NCBI RefSeq assembly: GCF_001424105.1
Contig: NZ_LMQH01000011.1
Location: 944,546 to 1,008,545, forward strand
From: Chryseobacterium sp. Leaf394
GTDB taxonomy: Bacteria; Bacteroidota; Bacteroidia; Flavobacteriales; Weeksellaceae
Direction: 5' to 3'
Length of the DNA stretch: 64,000 nucleotides
Part shown: positions 18,342 through 26,819 of the stretch, piece by piece
Layout: every line of letters begins with the position of its first letter
How positions within the stretch are numbered: position 1 is the first letter of the stretch
Notes under the pieces: generated by a model
What the model saw: the letters and a program-made list of their open reading frames with translations, nothing else
Told to the model about the DNA's origin: nothing
The model's database searches: none
Translations under genes and position numbers: made by a program

Positions 18342-20216
18342 ATGAATCTGGATCAGAATATATATTCAAAAGAATCTGTAAAGGCGAGAATGCTGCAGAA
18401 CGCGACTAAAATCTGGGGTGTGAAAAGTCCGCAGTCGCTGGATCCTTTTGTGAAACTGCTTATTGATGCCTTCAGCACAGAAATATTCAAAACCAACAAC
18501 GAAGTACAGTCGGTGAACAGCAGGATTCTGGAGAAACTATCCAAACTGCTTACCCCCAATATTTATACACATCCTTTTCCGGCACATGCCATAGCGTTTG
18601 TAAATCCGACTGAATTGTCGGAAAAACTTTGGGAGCACACGGAATTTTTTTTCAAGAAAACAATTTCTTCCAGTGTCAAAGGCGAATCTGACCGCCAGGT
18701 AAGCATTCCTTTTACGCCGATTGATTCTGTAGTTTTAAACAGATTGCAGACTTCGGTAATGATCGTAGGCAACAACTGCTATGGAATCGATGAAAAACTC
18801 AATAAAATTCCGATGGGTCGATTTCAGGGAAAAATTGATGACTACCGGAAAATTACGATCGGAATCGATGCAAGCCAGCTGAAAGGCGAAAAATTTCCGA
18901 AACACCTCAGTATTTATTGTTCAAATCCTTCTTTCGAACATTTGGATTTTGTTTTTAAACTGTTACCATTCACCGAAATTACTTCCAACGGAAACCCTAT
19001 TGCAGTGCGCGGAGGTCTTTCGTATGAGAAAAACGTTTCCTACCAGGGTTATGAAGAGATTTTCAACGAACAATCCATCAGAACCAAAGTAAAAGCATCT
19101 TTAAAGAATGTGTATGAGCAGAAATTTATAGAAATCACCGGACTTTCGGATAAACTTTTGCTTGAAAATGTTCTTCCCGAAGAAATTCAGCATCTTGCAG
19201 ATCAGGAATCTTTAGAGAAGTTTGTTTCCAGTAAAAATATGCTCTGGCTCACCATTAGATTTCCACCACAGTTTACTGCTGAGATTTTAGATAATTTTTC
19301 TTTTATTTTAAATGCTTTTCCTGTCTACAACAGAGGCTGGAAGAAAACTGAATACAGTCTTGACGTGATGGGCAACAATATCCCGCTGATTACTGATGTC
19401 GGTGAGCATTTTCTCTATGTGGATGAAGTACAGGACGGCGACGGAAATTATTATCAGGAAATTCCCTTTACCCCAAATGATCATCTTAAAAAAGGACTTT
19501 ATACCGTTCGGAAAGGCGGAATGGAACGATTCAACAACAGAAATGCAGTTGATATGATTGCCAATGTTCTGGAATTGACAAGAGATGAAATCACAGCTTT
19601 TTCACTTTTAAACCGCGACAATGTGAAAACGGTTCTCAATGAAATTTCAGGTCAGATGAAAACCATGATGCAGAAAATTAATAACGTACGACAGAATACC
19701 AGACAGGATTTTAACTACGTCATTCTTGAACCTCTGGAAAACTCGCGACACACTTTTGCGGCTTTTTGGTACACCAACTGTACTTTAGCCAACCAAATGC
19801 GACCGGGAACCGAACTTTCAAATCAGAAAAAATCACAGTTTATGACACTGCTTACGGAAACTTTGGGTGGAGCAGAAGAGCAGACGGGAACAGACAGTAT
19901 TCAGGCTTTTAAATTTGCTTTGACATCTACAGATAAAATCATTACCATTCAGGATGTGAAAAATTACTGCGAAATGGTACTGAAAGATGAGCTGAAGGAA
20001 ATCCGCGTGACACGCGGAACGATGATCAGCAGCAAGCCGAAAGAAGGTTTCATCAGAACGGTTCAGATTCAGATTATCCCGCAGAATTATGCTTTTTATG
20101 GCAAAAGATATTGGGATAACATGGCGGGCGTGTTGAAAAATCAAATCATTTCCCGTGCAATTGACGGTCTGGAATACATTTTGGAAGTGAAAGACGAAGA
20201 TGATTTACTCAACTAA
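18342..20216 (+). CDS. tssF: type VI secretion baseplate protein TssF-like
   Basis: A 624-residue soluble protein. It starts with the TssF-type N-terminus (an SVKARMLQNATKIWG region, then DPFVKLLIDAFSTEIFKTNNEV), and contains FTPIDSVVLNRLQ and a long C-terminal part with DVKNYCEMVLKDELKEIRVTRG, which resembles the phage gpJ-like wedge fold. TssF, together with TssG and TssE, makes the baseplate wedge. It follows the gp25-like gene in the usual E-F order. The expected tssG is absent: the next gene is a META-domain lipoprotein with its own promoter. Confidence 0.72.
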   Translation: MNLDQNIYSKESVKARMLQNATKIWGVKSPQSLDPFVKLLIDAFSTEIFKTNNEVQSVNSRILEKLSKLLTPNIYTHPFPAHAIAFVNPTELSEKLWEHTEFFFKKTISSSVKGESDRQVSIPFTPIDSVVLNRLQTSVMIVGNNCYGIDEKLNKIPMGRFQGKIDDYRKITIGIDASQLKGEKFPKHLSIYCSNPSFEHLDFVFKLLPFTEITSNGNPIAVRGGLSYEKNVSYQGYEEIFNEQSIRTKVKASLKNVYEQKFIEITGLSDKLLLENVLPEEIQHLADQESLEKFVSSKNMLWLTIRFPPQFTAEILDNFSFILNAFPVYNRGWKKTEYSLDVMGNNIPLITDVGEHFLYVDEVQDGDGNYYQEIPFTPNDHLKKGLYTVRKGGMERFNNRNAVDMIANVLELTRDEITAFSLLNRDNVKTVLNEISGQMKTMMQKINNVRQNTRQDFNYVILEPLENSRHTFAAFWYTNCTLANQMRPGTELSNQKKSQFMTLLTETLGGAEEQTGTDSIQAFKFALTSTDKIITIQDVKNYCEMVLKDELKEIRVTRGTMISSKPKEGFIRTVQIQIIPQNYAFYGKRYWDNMAGVLKNQIISRAIDGLEYILEVKDEDDLLN

Positions 20217-20242
20217 ATTTCGGGCAGACAATTTATTTTGCC

Positions 20243-20250
20243 TAAATTTG
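20243..20250 (+). promoter_or_regulatory. promoter -7 box of the META lipoprotein gene
   Basis: TAAATTTG matches TAnnTTTG 21 nt before the ATG at 20271. It separates this gene from the tssEF pair. Confidence 0.55.
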
Positions 20251-20270
20251 AATTAATAAAATTTAAAAAA

Positions 20271-20684
20271 ATGAAAAATTATATCTTAGGTCTTTTAGGA
20301 GCTGCAACAATAGTTTCATGCGGATCGATGGGTGGAAGTTCTGCTTCATCCAAAGTAGGTAAAACTCAGGCTTCTATTGCCAATACAAAATGGGTTTTGG
20401 CGGACAAGGTAAAAGGAACTGTACCAACATTAAACATTGAAGGCGAGAAAATCAACGGTAACGGAGGCTGCAACAGATTTTTCGGAACTGTGGCTATGGA
20501 TGCGCAGTCAGGAACATTTACACCATCAGGCGTTGGTTCTACAAAAATGGCCTGCGAAAATATGAGTGTAGAAAGCAATTACCTCGGAGCTTTGCAGAAA
20601 GTAAATAAATATGTGGTTACTGACTCAAGTCTTGAACTTTACCAAGGCAGTCTGTTGCTTTTAAAATTCAATAAAGCTGAATAA
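20271..20684 (+). CDS. META/HslJ-domain lipoprotein
   Basis: A 137-residue envelope lipoprotein. The lipobox is in LGAATIVSCGS, so the mature protein begins at Cys about residue 17. The META domain follows: NTKWVLADKV, NGNGGCNRFFG and the paired-Cys region TKMACENM. The domain is known from HslJ, linked to heat and novobiocin resistance in E. coli, but its molecular role is unclear. I start at ATG 20271 because it immediately precedes the signal peptide and follows a -7 box. Confidence 0.85.
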   Translation: MKNYILGLLGAATIVSCGSMGGSSASSKVGKTQASIANTKWVLADKVKGTVPTLNIEGEKINGNGGCNRFFGTVAMDAQSGTFTPSGVGSTKMACENMSVESNYLGALQKVNKYVVTDSSLELYQGSLLLLKFNKAE

Positions 20685-20705
20685 AGAATGTAAATTATAA
20701 CAGAA

Positions 20706-20738
20706 AACCTGATCGTCGGTCAGGTTTTTCTTTTTTTT
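20706..20738. terminator. bidirectional terminator
   Basis: AACCTGA and TCAGGTT arms around a 7-nt loop, with T-runs on the plus side and a shorter one on the minus side. It serves the two convergent genes. Confidence 0.8.
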
Positions 20739-21816
20739 ATTCTGTTACAATGGCGTCGCGCTGGCCGTCTTCCTTTTTGCCCTCTTCAATCATTTCTTCG
20801 GCTTCGGCTTTCTCTTCTGCATCGGCAGTATCTATTCTTTCTTCCTGATCATCATTCACATAATCGATTTTAAATTTACAGTATACCGGAAGATGGTCTG
20901 AACCAAAGTTTTCCAACGTTTTTAAAGTATCAATAAAAATTTCCTCGCTGTGAAACATCAGGTCAATCGGAAATCTGAAAAATCTGTATTTCGCATGGAA
21001 AGTCGAAATAAAAGCATGCCCAACTCTGGGATCGATCAGTTCACTTGTTTTTCTGAACAGGATGGATGATTTTGACCATGCCACATTATTAAAATCACCA
21101 ACAACAATTACAGGCTTATCAATTTCTTTCACTCTTTTTGCCGTGCTGAGAAGGTCGCCGTCTCTTTCTTTTGAGGTTTTTTCTTCGGTAGGACTTGGCG
21201 GCGGAGGATGAACTCCGAAAAATACAAATTCAAAACCATCTTCCGTTTTCAGATGCGCTTCAATGCTCGGGATATCGTCAGCTACAAAGTAATGCGTCTT
21301 GGATTCTGAAATTTCCAGTTTAGAGTAAAAGTGCATTCCGTAAGTATTCTCCAAAGTAACTTTATGCTGAAACGGATAATCTTTTTCAAGAACTCTCAGT
21401 GCATTTTCCCAGTCACCATTGCTTTCCATGGTCAGGAAAACGTCTGGTCTGCATTTATTAATGAGACTTATAAACTGATTGTAATCGGTATTGAACTGAT
21501 ACACATTTGCAGAAATAAACTGTAAAGATTTTGAAGCTTTATCCGATGGCTTGTGATCCTTAACAGGATAGAGGGGTGTGTATTTGATCAGGACAATGCC
21601 GTGATAAATAATTAGAAAGGCCAGAATTCCCTGAGCAATTTTCCAGGTTAAATCTTTATCAAGAAAAAATCCGAACCCAAAAGTAAGTACTGCGATAATA
21701 AAAACCTGAATTTTACCGAAGTCCGGGACGCGAAAAACCCAATAAGTACCGGGAATTTTTGGAAGAACGGAAAATAAAACGATTAAAATACTCAGTACAA
21801 AATATAGTTCCCACAT
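20737..21816 (-). CDS. membrane-anchored endonuclease/exonuclease/phosphatase-family protein
   Basis: A 359-residue protein. Three hydrophobic segments occupy about residues 3-20, 35-52 and 58-77, then an EEP domain starts at ISANVYQFN. Metal and catalytic positions are visible in MESNGDW, GVHPPPP, VVGDFNNV and FGSDHLPVYC, which are the DNase I-like fold's Asn, Glu, His, Asp-x-Asn and Asp-His pairs. The C-terminus is a highly acidic tail (EEKAEAEEMIEEGKKEDG). The catalytic domain probably faces the periplasm. Substrate is unknown; the family covers nucleases and phosphodiesterases. Confidence 0.8.
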   Translation of the reverse strand: MWELYFVLSILIVLFSVLPKIPGTYWVFRVPDFGKIQVFIIAVLTFGFGFFLDKDLTWKIAQGILAFLIIYHGIVLIKYTPLYPVKDHKPSDKASKSLQFISANVYQFNTDYNQFISLINKCRPDVFLTMESNGDWENALRVLEKDYPFQHKVTLENTYGMHFYSKLEISESKTHYFVADDIPSIEAHLKTEDGFEFVFFGVHPPPPSPTEEKTSKERDGDLLSTAKRVKEIDKPVIVVGDFNNVAWSKSSILFRKTSELIDPRVGHAFISTFHAKYRFFRFPIDLMFHSEEIFIDTLKTLENFGSDHLPVYCKFKIDYVNDDQEERIDTADAEEKAEAEEMIEEGKKEDGQRDAIVTE

Positions 21817-21889
21817 AGTTCATCAAACGAAAGCACTAATTTAGATATAATTAAAAATCTACCAAAAGAAAATATGTTACATTTAAAAT

Positions 21890-21916
21890 AAAAAAAGCCG
21901 CCCATTTCTGAGCGAC
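21890..21916 (-). terminator. M13 peptidase terminator
   Basis: Read on the minus strand, GTCGCTC and GGGCGGC arms (with G-U pairs) are followed by seven T, 10 nt beyond the peptidase stop. Confidence 0.65.
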
Positions 21917-21926
21917 CTTAGGTATA

Positions 21927-23963
21927 TTACCAAATCTTAATTCGTTCTTCAGGAGCTTTATATAATTTGTCTCCTTTTTTTACGTCGAATGCTTTGTAGA
22001 AAGCGTCAACATTCATTAAAGGTGCAAAACTTCTGAAATATCCCGGAGAGTGTGGGTCTGTTTTTACCTGATTGATCATGTATTTTTCGCTTGATAATGT
22101 TCTCCAGACAGTCGCCCAGCTCAGGAAAAATCTCTGATCCTGAGTGTAACCGCTGATAACACCAGGATTTCCTTTGTCTTTCAGATACATTTGTAATGCA
22201 TCATAAGCGATATTTACACCACCTAAATCAGCAATATTTTCACCGTTGGTAAACGTTCCGTTCACGAAAGTTCCTTTTACAGGCTCGTATTTGTCGTATT
22301 GTGCAGCCAGAGCTTTTGTCGCTTTTTCGAAATTGGCTTTGTCTTCCGGCGTCCACCAGTCTACCAAGTTTCCGTCAGCATCAAACTGAGCACCGGAATC
22401 ATCAAATCCGTGAGAAATTTCGTGACCGATTACAGCACCGATTCCTCCAAAATTTACAGCTGCATCAGCTTTAGGATTGAAGAAAGGTGGCTGAAGAATC
22501 GCAGCAGGGAAAACAATCTCGTTGTTTACCGGATTGTAGTAAGCGTTTACCGTTTGAGGCGTCATTCCCCATTCAGTTTTATCTACCGGTTTTCCTATTT
22601 TCTCCAGGCTTTTTCCGTATTGCCATTCTCCAATGTTCTGAAGGTTGGCATATAGATTTCCACCTTTTGATTCCGAAGTGATTTTCAGTTTAGAGTAATC
22701 TTTCCATTTATCTGGATAGGCAACTTTTACAGTGAATTTATTTAATTTTTCCAAAGCTTTAACCTTCGTTGTAGAAGACATCCAGCTTAATCCGTTGATG
22801 TGAACGACGAAACTTTTCTTTAAATAATCGATCAGTTCCACCATCTGAGCTTTTGCTTCAGCGGGGAAATATTTTTCAACATACAGTTTACCGAAAGCTT
22901 CACCAAGAGAACCGTTGATCAGTTCAAAACCTCTTTTGTTTAAAGCTCTCTGCTCCTGCTGACCTCTCAGATTTTTACCGTAGAACGCAAATTTCATATC
23001 ACCTAATTTCTGACTCAGGTAAGATGCATTTCCGCTGATCATATGGAATTTCAAATAATCTTTAATTACAGGAAGTGTTTTAGCATTCACCAACTGATCA
23101 AAGTTTTTATAATAGCCTAATTCACTGATGATTACTCTGTCTGTGTCTACACCAACTTTTTTAAGATAGGCAGGAAGGTCTACATTTTTCACCAAAGTTT
23201 TCAGTTCAGACATCGTTTTAGGATTGTACTGAAGTGTGTTGTCACGGCTTTGCTCGTTGGTCAAAAGGTTTTTGGCAATGCTTTTTTCATATTCTACAAT
23301 TCCTTTTGCAGCTGCATCAGCGTTGGTATAACCCAATTCTTTCAGCATGGAAGCCACATATTTTTCGTAATCGGCAAGAGCTTCGGTATTTTTAGCATCA
23401 ACTTTCTGGTAGTAATCTCTTCCCATTCCCAATGAAGCGTCACCAAGGTAAACGGCATTCATATTAGAATTTTTAAGGTCAGAGTAAACGCCCCATCCGT
23501 AGAAATTATTTTCACCTTCTTTCGTTACAGAAGCTAAATAATTCTGAAGATCGGTAAGGTTTTTAATGGCATCAATTTTCGAGATATTGGCTTGAATAGG
23601 CTTGATACCGTCAGCATTTCTCTTCTCCATGTTCATGTAAGTCGCATAGAGATCCTGAATTTTTTTACCTTCACTTCCGTCAGCAAATTTGTCTTTCAGG
23701 AGAGAATTTAAAATCGTCATCGAGTTGTTGTCTGTATCATCAGCCAATTTGTTGAAACTTCCCCATGTTGGTTTATCAGAAGGAATTTTCGCAGTTTTCA
23801 TCCAGCTTCCGTTTACATAATTGTAAAAGTCATCTTGTGGACGGACGTTTTTGTCCATATAACTCAGTTCCAAACCGGTTTCTGTAACCGTTTTAGCAGA
23901 CTTCTGTGCCTGTACGGCAAAAGTTCCGGCTAAAAGAACTAAAGACAAAGTGAGTTTCTTCAT
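21927..23963 (-). CDS. pepO: M13 (neprilysin-like) zinc metallopeptidase, exported
   Basis: A 678-residue secreted peptidase. A Sec signal peptide (LSLVLLAGTFAVQAQ) precedes the M13 N-terminal domain (VRPQDDFYNYVNGSW). The zinc site is HEISH at residues 514-518, with the third ligand Glu575 in NGENIADLGG. NAYYNPVNNEIVFPAAILQ is the family's substrate-binding strand. All catalytic residues are present. It cleaves oligopeptides in the periplasm or outside. A second, lipoprotein M13 paralogue lies at 41765. The flanking terminator suggests single-gene transcription. Confidence 0.93.
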   Translation of the reverse strand: MKKLTLSLVLLAGTFAVQAQKSAKTVTETGLELSYMDKNVRPQDDFYNYVNGSWMKTAKIPSDKPTWGSFNKLADDTDNNSMTILNSLLKDKFADGSEGKKIQDLYATYMNMEKRNADGIKPIQANISKIDAIKNLTDLQNYLASVTKEGENNFYGWGVYSDLKNSNMNAVYLGDASLGMGRDYYQKVDAKNTEALADYEKYVASMLKELGYTNADAAAKGIVEYEKSIAKNLLTNEQSRDNTLQYNPKTMSELKTLVKNVDLPAYLKKVGVDTDRVIISELGYYKNFDQLVNAKTLPVIKDYLKFHMISGNASYLSQKLGDMKFAFYGKNLRGQQEQRALNKRGFELINGSLGEAFGKLYVEKYFPAEAKAQMVELIDYLKKSFVVHINGLSWMSSTTKVKALEKLNKFTVKVAYPDKWKDYSKLKITSESKGGNLYANLQNIGEWQYGKSLEKIGKPVDKTEWGMTPQTVNAYYNPVNNEIVFPAAILQPPFFNPKADAAVNFGGIGAVIGHEISHGFDDSGAQFDADGNLVDWWTPEDKANFEKATKALAAQYDKYEPVKGTFVNGTFTNGENIADLGGVNIAYDALQMYLKDKGNPGVISGYTQDQRFFLSWATVWRTLSSEKYMINQVKTDPHSPGYFRSFAPLMNVDAFYKAFDVKKGDKLYKAPEERIKIW

Positions 23964-24026
23964 TTTTTTATAATTTGTACTATAAGTAGTTTATGATTGA
24001 ATATTGTTACTGAAAATCGCAATTAT

Positions 24027-25277
24027 TTATTCAGAAATTAAGATCGAAACCAGATCCTGAATTACTTTCTGCGCTGTGAAATGCATGAAATCAAGCCTTT
24101 CGAGATGTGGCATGTATAATTTCGAATTTTGAATTTTGTCGCCGACTCTGATAGAGTAGTACACCAAACCGATGTCTTTACCGTCTTCACCTTTTCCGGG
24201 ACCGGCGACTCCCGTTGTAGACAGTGAAATATCAGTTTTAAATAGAATCTGACAGCCCGAGGCCATTTCTTCTGCGACTTCCTCACTCACAACCGTATGT
24301 TGATCTACGGTTTCTTTTTTTACATTTAAAATATCAATTTTTTTCTGAGTATCGTAAGGTATGATTCCTCCCAGAAAATATTTTGAACTGCCGGGATTGG
24401 ATGTGATTAATTTTGCCAGTTCGCCGCCAGTGCAGCTTTCAGCGGTAGATAAAGTCAGTTTTTTTTCTGCTAAAATTTCCGCCAGAATCTTTTCAATTTT
24501 ATCCTCTGAAGTGGCAATTACATTTGGTTTTATTACAGGTAAAAGTTTTTGAATCTCCTCCTCAAGTTCCTGCTTGAGATCATTTTCGTTGTTTCCACTC
24601 GCTGTAATTCTCAATTTTACACGGGTTCCTACCGGAAGATAAGAAAGTGAGATGTGCTGAGGCAGGGCAAGCTCCCAGTCTTCAATCATATCTGCCAAAA
24701 TACTTTCAGGAATTCCTACAACAGAAACAATTCTTGTCGTAAGATAATTTAAACTGAATTTTTCCTTTAAGTAAGGTACAATCTGATCTTTAATCAACGG
24801 TTTCACTTCGTAAGGAACGCCCGGAAGGCTGAAAACAATTTTTCCGTTTTCTTCCATCATCATGCACGGTGCTGTCCCGAAATGGTTTTGGAAAACAGTT
24901 GATTTCGTTGGAACAAAAGCCTGTTCACGGTTTCTTTCCAGAATTTCTATTCTTCCACGTTTTTCCATGTAGGCTTTGAGATGTTCAAAAGTGGTCTCAT
25001 CCAGAGCAATATCATCATCAAAAAAATCAGCGATGGCTTTCTTGGTTTTATCATCTCTTGTAGGTCCCAAACCTCCGGTGGTAATCACCAAATCTCCCAA
25101 TACAAAAGCAGATTTCAAAGTGTTTTTAATGATTTCGATCTCATCTGAAATGGTGAAAATCTGAACGGTTTTGATTCCGATATTTTTAAGTTCGGTAGCT
25201 ATAAAATTCGAGTTGGTATCGACGGTATTTCCTGAAAGAATTTCGTCACCGATGGTGATAAGAACTGCGTTTTGCAT
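24027..25277 (-). CDS. cinA: CinA-like protein (competence/damage-inducible, nicotinamide mononucleotide deamidase)
   Basis: A 416-residue two-domain protein. The N-terminal MoaB/MogA-like (COG1058) domain has ITIGDEILSGNTVDTN and TTGGLGPTRDD. The C-terminal PncC domain has TAESCTGGELAKLITSNPGS (broken here by context) and STTGVAGPGKGEDG, which in other bacteria deamidates NMN in pyridine nucleotide recycling. I start at the ATG at 25277, which gives the canonical MQNAVLITIGDE. Upstream in-frame codons would give an unrelated tail overlapping the divergent gene at 25392. Confidence 0.93.
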   Translation of the reverse strand: MQNAVLITIGDEILSGNTVDTNSNFIATELKNIGIKTVQIFTISDEIEIIKNTLKSAFVLGDLVITTGGLGPTRDDKTKKAIADFFDDDIALDETTFEHLKAYMEKRGRIEILERNREQAFVPTKSTVFQNHFGTAPCMMMEENGKIVFSLPGVPYEVKPLIKDQIVPYLKEKFSLNYLTTRIVSVVGIPESILADMIEDWELALPQHISLSYLPVGTRVKLRITASGNNENDLKQELEEEIQKLLPVIKPNVIATSEDKIEKILAEILAEKKLTLSTAESCTGGELAKLITSNPGSSKYFLGGIIPYDTQKKIDILNVKKETVDQHTVVSEEVAEEMASGCQILFKTDISLSTTGVAGPGKGEDGKDIGLVYYSIRVGDKIQNSKLYMPHLERLDFMHFTAQKVIQDLVSILISE

Positions 25278-25353
25278 GCTTTTAATTTTGAAAAAAAATT
25301 CGTTACAAATGACGTGAAAATCTCGGTAGCGAACAAAAGAAAATGATTTTTTA

Positions 25354-25361
25354 TATCTTTG
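25354..25361 (+). promoter_or_regulatory. promoter -7 box of gene at 25392
   Basis: TATCTTTG matches TAnnTTTG and lies 31 nt before the ATG at 25392. Confidence 0.55.
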
Positions 25362-25391
25362 ATTTCTACTGTTGACAACTATAATTATACT

Positions 25392-25868
25392 ATGACAAAA
25401 TACGATGATGCTTCGTGGCATACTGGCGGAGATTTTCCCGAAGAAATTCCCGGAAAAAACGGAGCAACACACACAGGAATGTTTCTCAACTGGTGCATTA
25501 GCCATAATCTGCATTCTGCCGAACTTCAGGAAGACCATGAAAATGAGATTGAAAGCCTTAAAAGACGTGATATCACAGGAGCAGAATTTGTAATGGAAGC
25601 TTTAGACGGAAAATTTTCTGAATCTGATCTGAATGATTTCGGAAATGCTTTTGCAAAAGATTATTACGTTGATGAAACGGATTTTGCTGACAAATTCAGT
25701 TCATTTGCGACTGATTACATCAATATTTTCGACAGCATTGCAGAAGAAAGTGATTTTGAATATGAAACTTTTTACCACATCGAAGATAATTATGAAAATT
25801 ACGATGTACTGAAGCAGGTAATTGATCACCGTTTTGAGGAGTGGAAGGAATATAAAAATCTTAATTAA
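25392..25868 (+). CDS. conserved acidic hypothetical protein (DUF7832-like)
   Basis: A 158-residue soluble, strongly acidic protein. The N-terminus KYDDASWHTGGDFPEEIP, followed by NGATHTGMFLNWCISHNL, is a pattern I associate with a conserved bacterial family (DUF7832), whose function is unknown. Members often occur among immunity-like proteins, but nothing nearby supports that here. I start at ATG 25392; the TTG eleven codons earlier overlaps the -7 box and cannot be the start. Divergent from cinA and followed by a strong hairpin. Confidence 0.65.
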   Translation: MTKYDDASWHTGGDFPEEIPGKNGATHTGMFLNWCISHNLHSAELQEDHENEIESLKRRDITGAEFVMEALDGKFSESDLNDFGNAFAKDYYVDETDFADKFSSFATDYINIFDSIAEESDFEYETFYHIEDNYENYDVLKQVIDHRFEEWKEYKNLN

Positions 25869-25881
25869 AATTTTGCGAACA

Positions 25882-25915
25882 AAACCTCACAGGTTGGCGA
25901 AAATCTGTGAGGTTT
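25882..25915. terminator. strong hairpin terminator
   Basis: AAACCTCACAG and CTGTGAGGTTT pair perfectly over 11 bp around a 12-nt loop. The T-run is short. It lies between convergent genes. Confidence 0.65.
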
Positions 25916-26041
25916 GAGAGCTGATTTAAACCATTAAGATTTGTTAGTTGTTTAGAATAATAAAGATGAGCTTCGCTTTAAGCTAATGCTTAATAAAACT
26001 TAACTCCTTAGATGTTCTTAATAGTTGACTTTTGTCAATAA

Positions 26042-26776
26042 TTACGAAAAAACCTTTAGAAACTGCTCTTTAAAACTCCCGGAAACTTCAATTTCAGTTT
26101 GATCAGCCAATGTTGCTGTGCCGCTTTTGTGGTAAGATTTCACAAATCCTGTGTTGATGATATGCGAACGGTGAACTCTTACAAAAGGATTTTCCAGCAA
26201 GTCATCGAAGTGTTTCAAAAAACGGCAGACCATTTTCTTCGAGCCGTCAGTAAGATATACCTGTGTGAAATTTCCGTCTGCCTGAAGTCTCACGATATCT
26301 TCAGTTTTTACCACGTCAAAACCCTGTAAAGTCGGGAGAATGAGCTGTTGTTTTTCAGGTTTTAATTTTAAATTTTCTAAAAGAATTTTATTCCGGTTGA
26401 GTTCTTCTTTATTTTGAATACTTTCAGCCACTTTATTTACAGCTAAAATCAGTTCTTGAATATCGATGGGTTTTAAAATATAATAACTCGCAGATTTATT
26501 CAAAGCCTGAAGCGAATACTGCGAAAATGCCGTGATGAAAATAGTTTCGTAGGAAAATGCTTTGGTCGCTTCCAACACATCAAACGCGTTCCCGAAAGGC
26601 ATTTCCACATCCAAAAAAACCAGTTGTGGCTGCATTTCAGCAATCAACGGTACAGCTTCTTTAATATTTTCCGCTTCGCCCAAAATCTTGATTTGAGGAC
26701 AGTATTTGGTAAGATAGTTTCTGAGAACTTCTCTTGCAATTTTTTCGTCGTCTACGATAACAGATTTTATTTTCAT
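26042..26776 (-). CDS. LytTR-family response regulator
   Basis: A 244-residue regulator. The receiver domain has DDE at residues 9-11, phospho-acceptor Asp56 in VFLDVEMPFGNAF and Lys in YILKPIDI. The LytTR domain starts near residue 145 (LPTLQGFDVVKTEDIVRLQA), with FVRVHRSHIIN in its middle. It lies 43 nt downstream of the TPR histidine kinase, so the two form a pair. LytTR proteins bind direct repeats spaced about two helical turns apart. Four such paired repeats (ACCAAG, 21-nt period) occur upstream of the kinase and neighbouring genes, making this regulator the likeliest binder. Confidence 0.92.
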   Translation of the reverse strand: MKIKSVIVDDEKIAREVLRNYLTKYCPQIKILGEAENIKEAVPLIAEMQPQLVFLDVEMPFGNAFDVLEATKAFSYETIFITAFSQYSLQALNKSASYYILKPIDIQELILAVNKVAESIQNKEELNRNKILLENLKLKPEKQQLILPTLQGFDVVKTEDIVRLQADGNFTQVYLTDGSKKMVCRFLKHFDDLLENPFVRVHRSHIINTGFVKSYHKSGTATLADQTEIEVSGSFKEQFLKVFS

Positions 26777-26819
26777 GCTGGAAAATTTAATATTTTAGAT
26801 TCAATATTTAAAATTAAAG

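Noticed and set aside
25278..25538. An 87-codon N-terminal extension of cinA.
   Set aside because: It reads through divergent promoter DNA and overlaps the gene at 25392; ATG 25277 gives the canonical CinA start.
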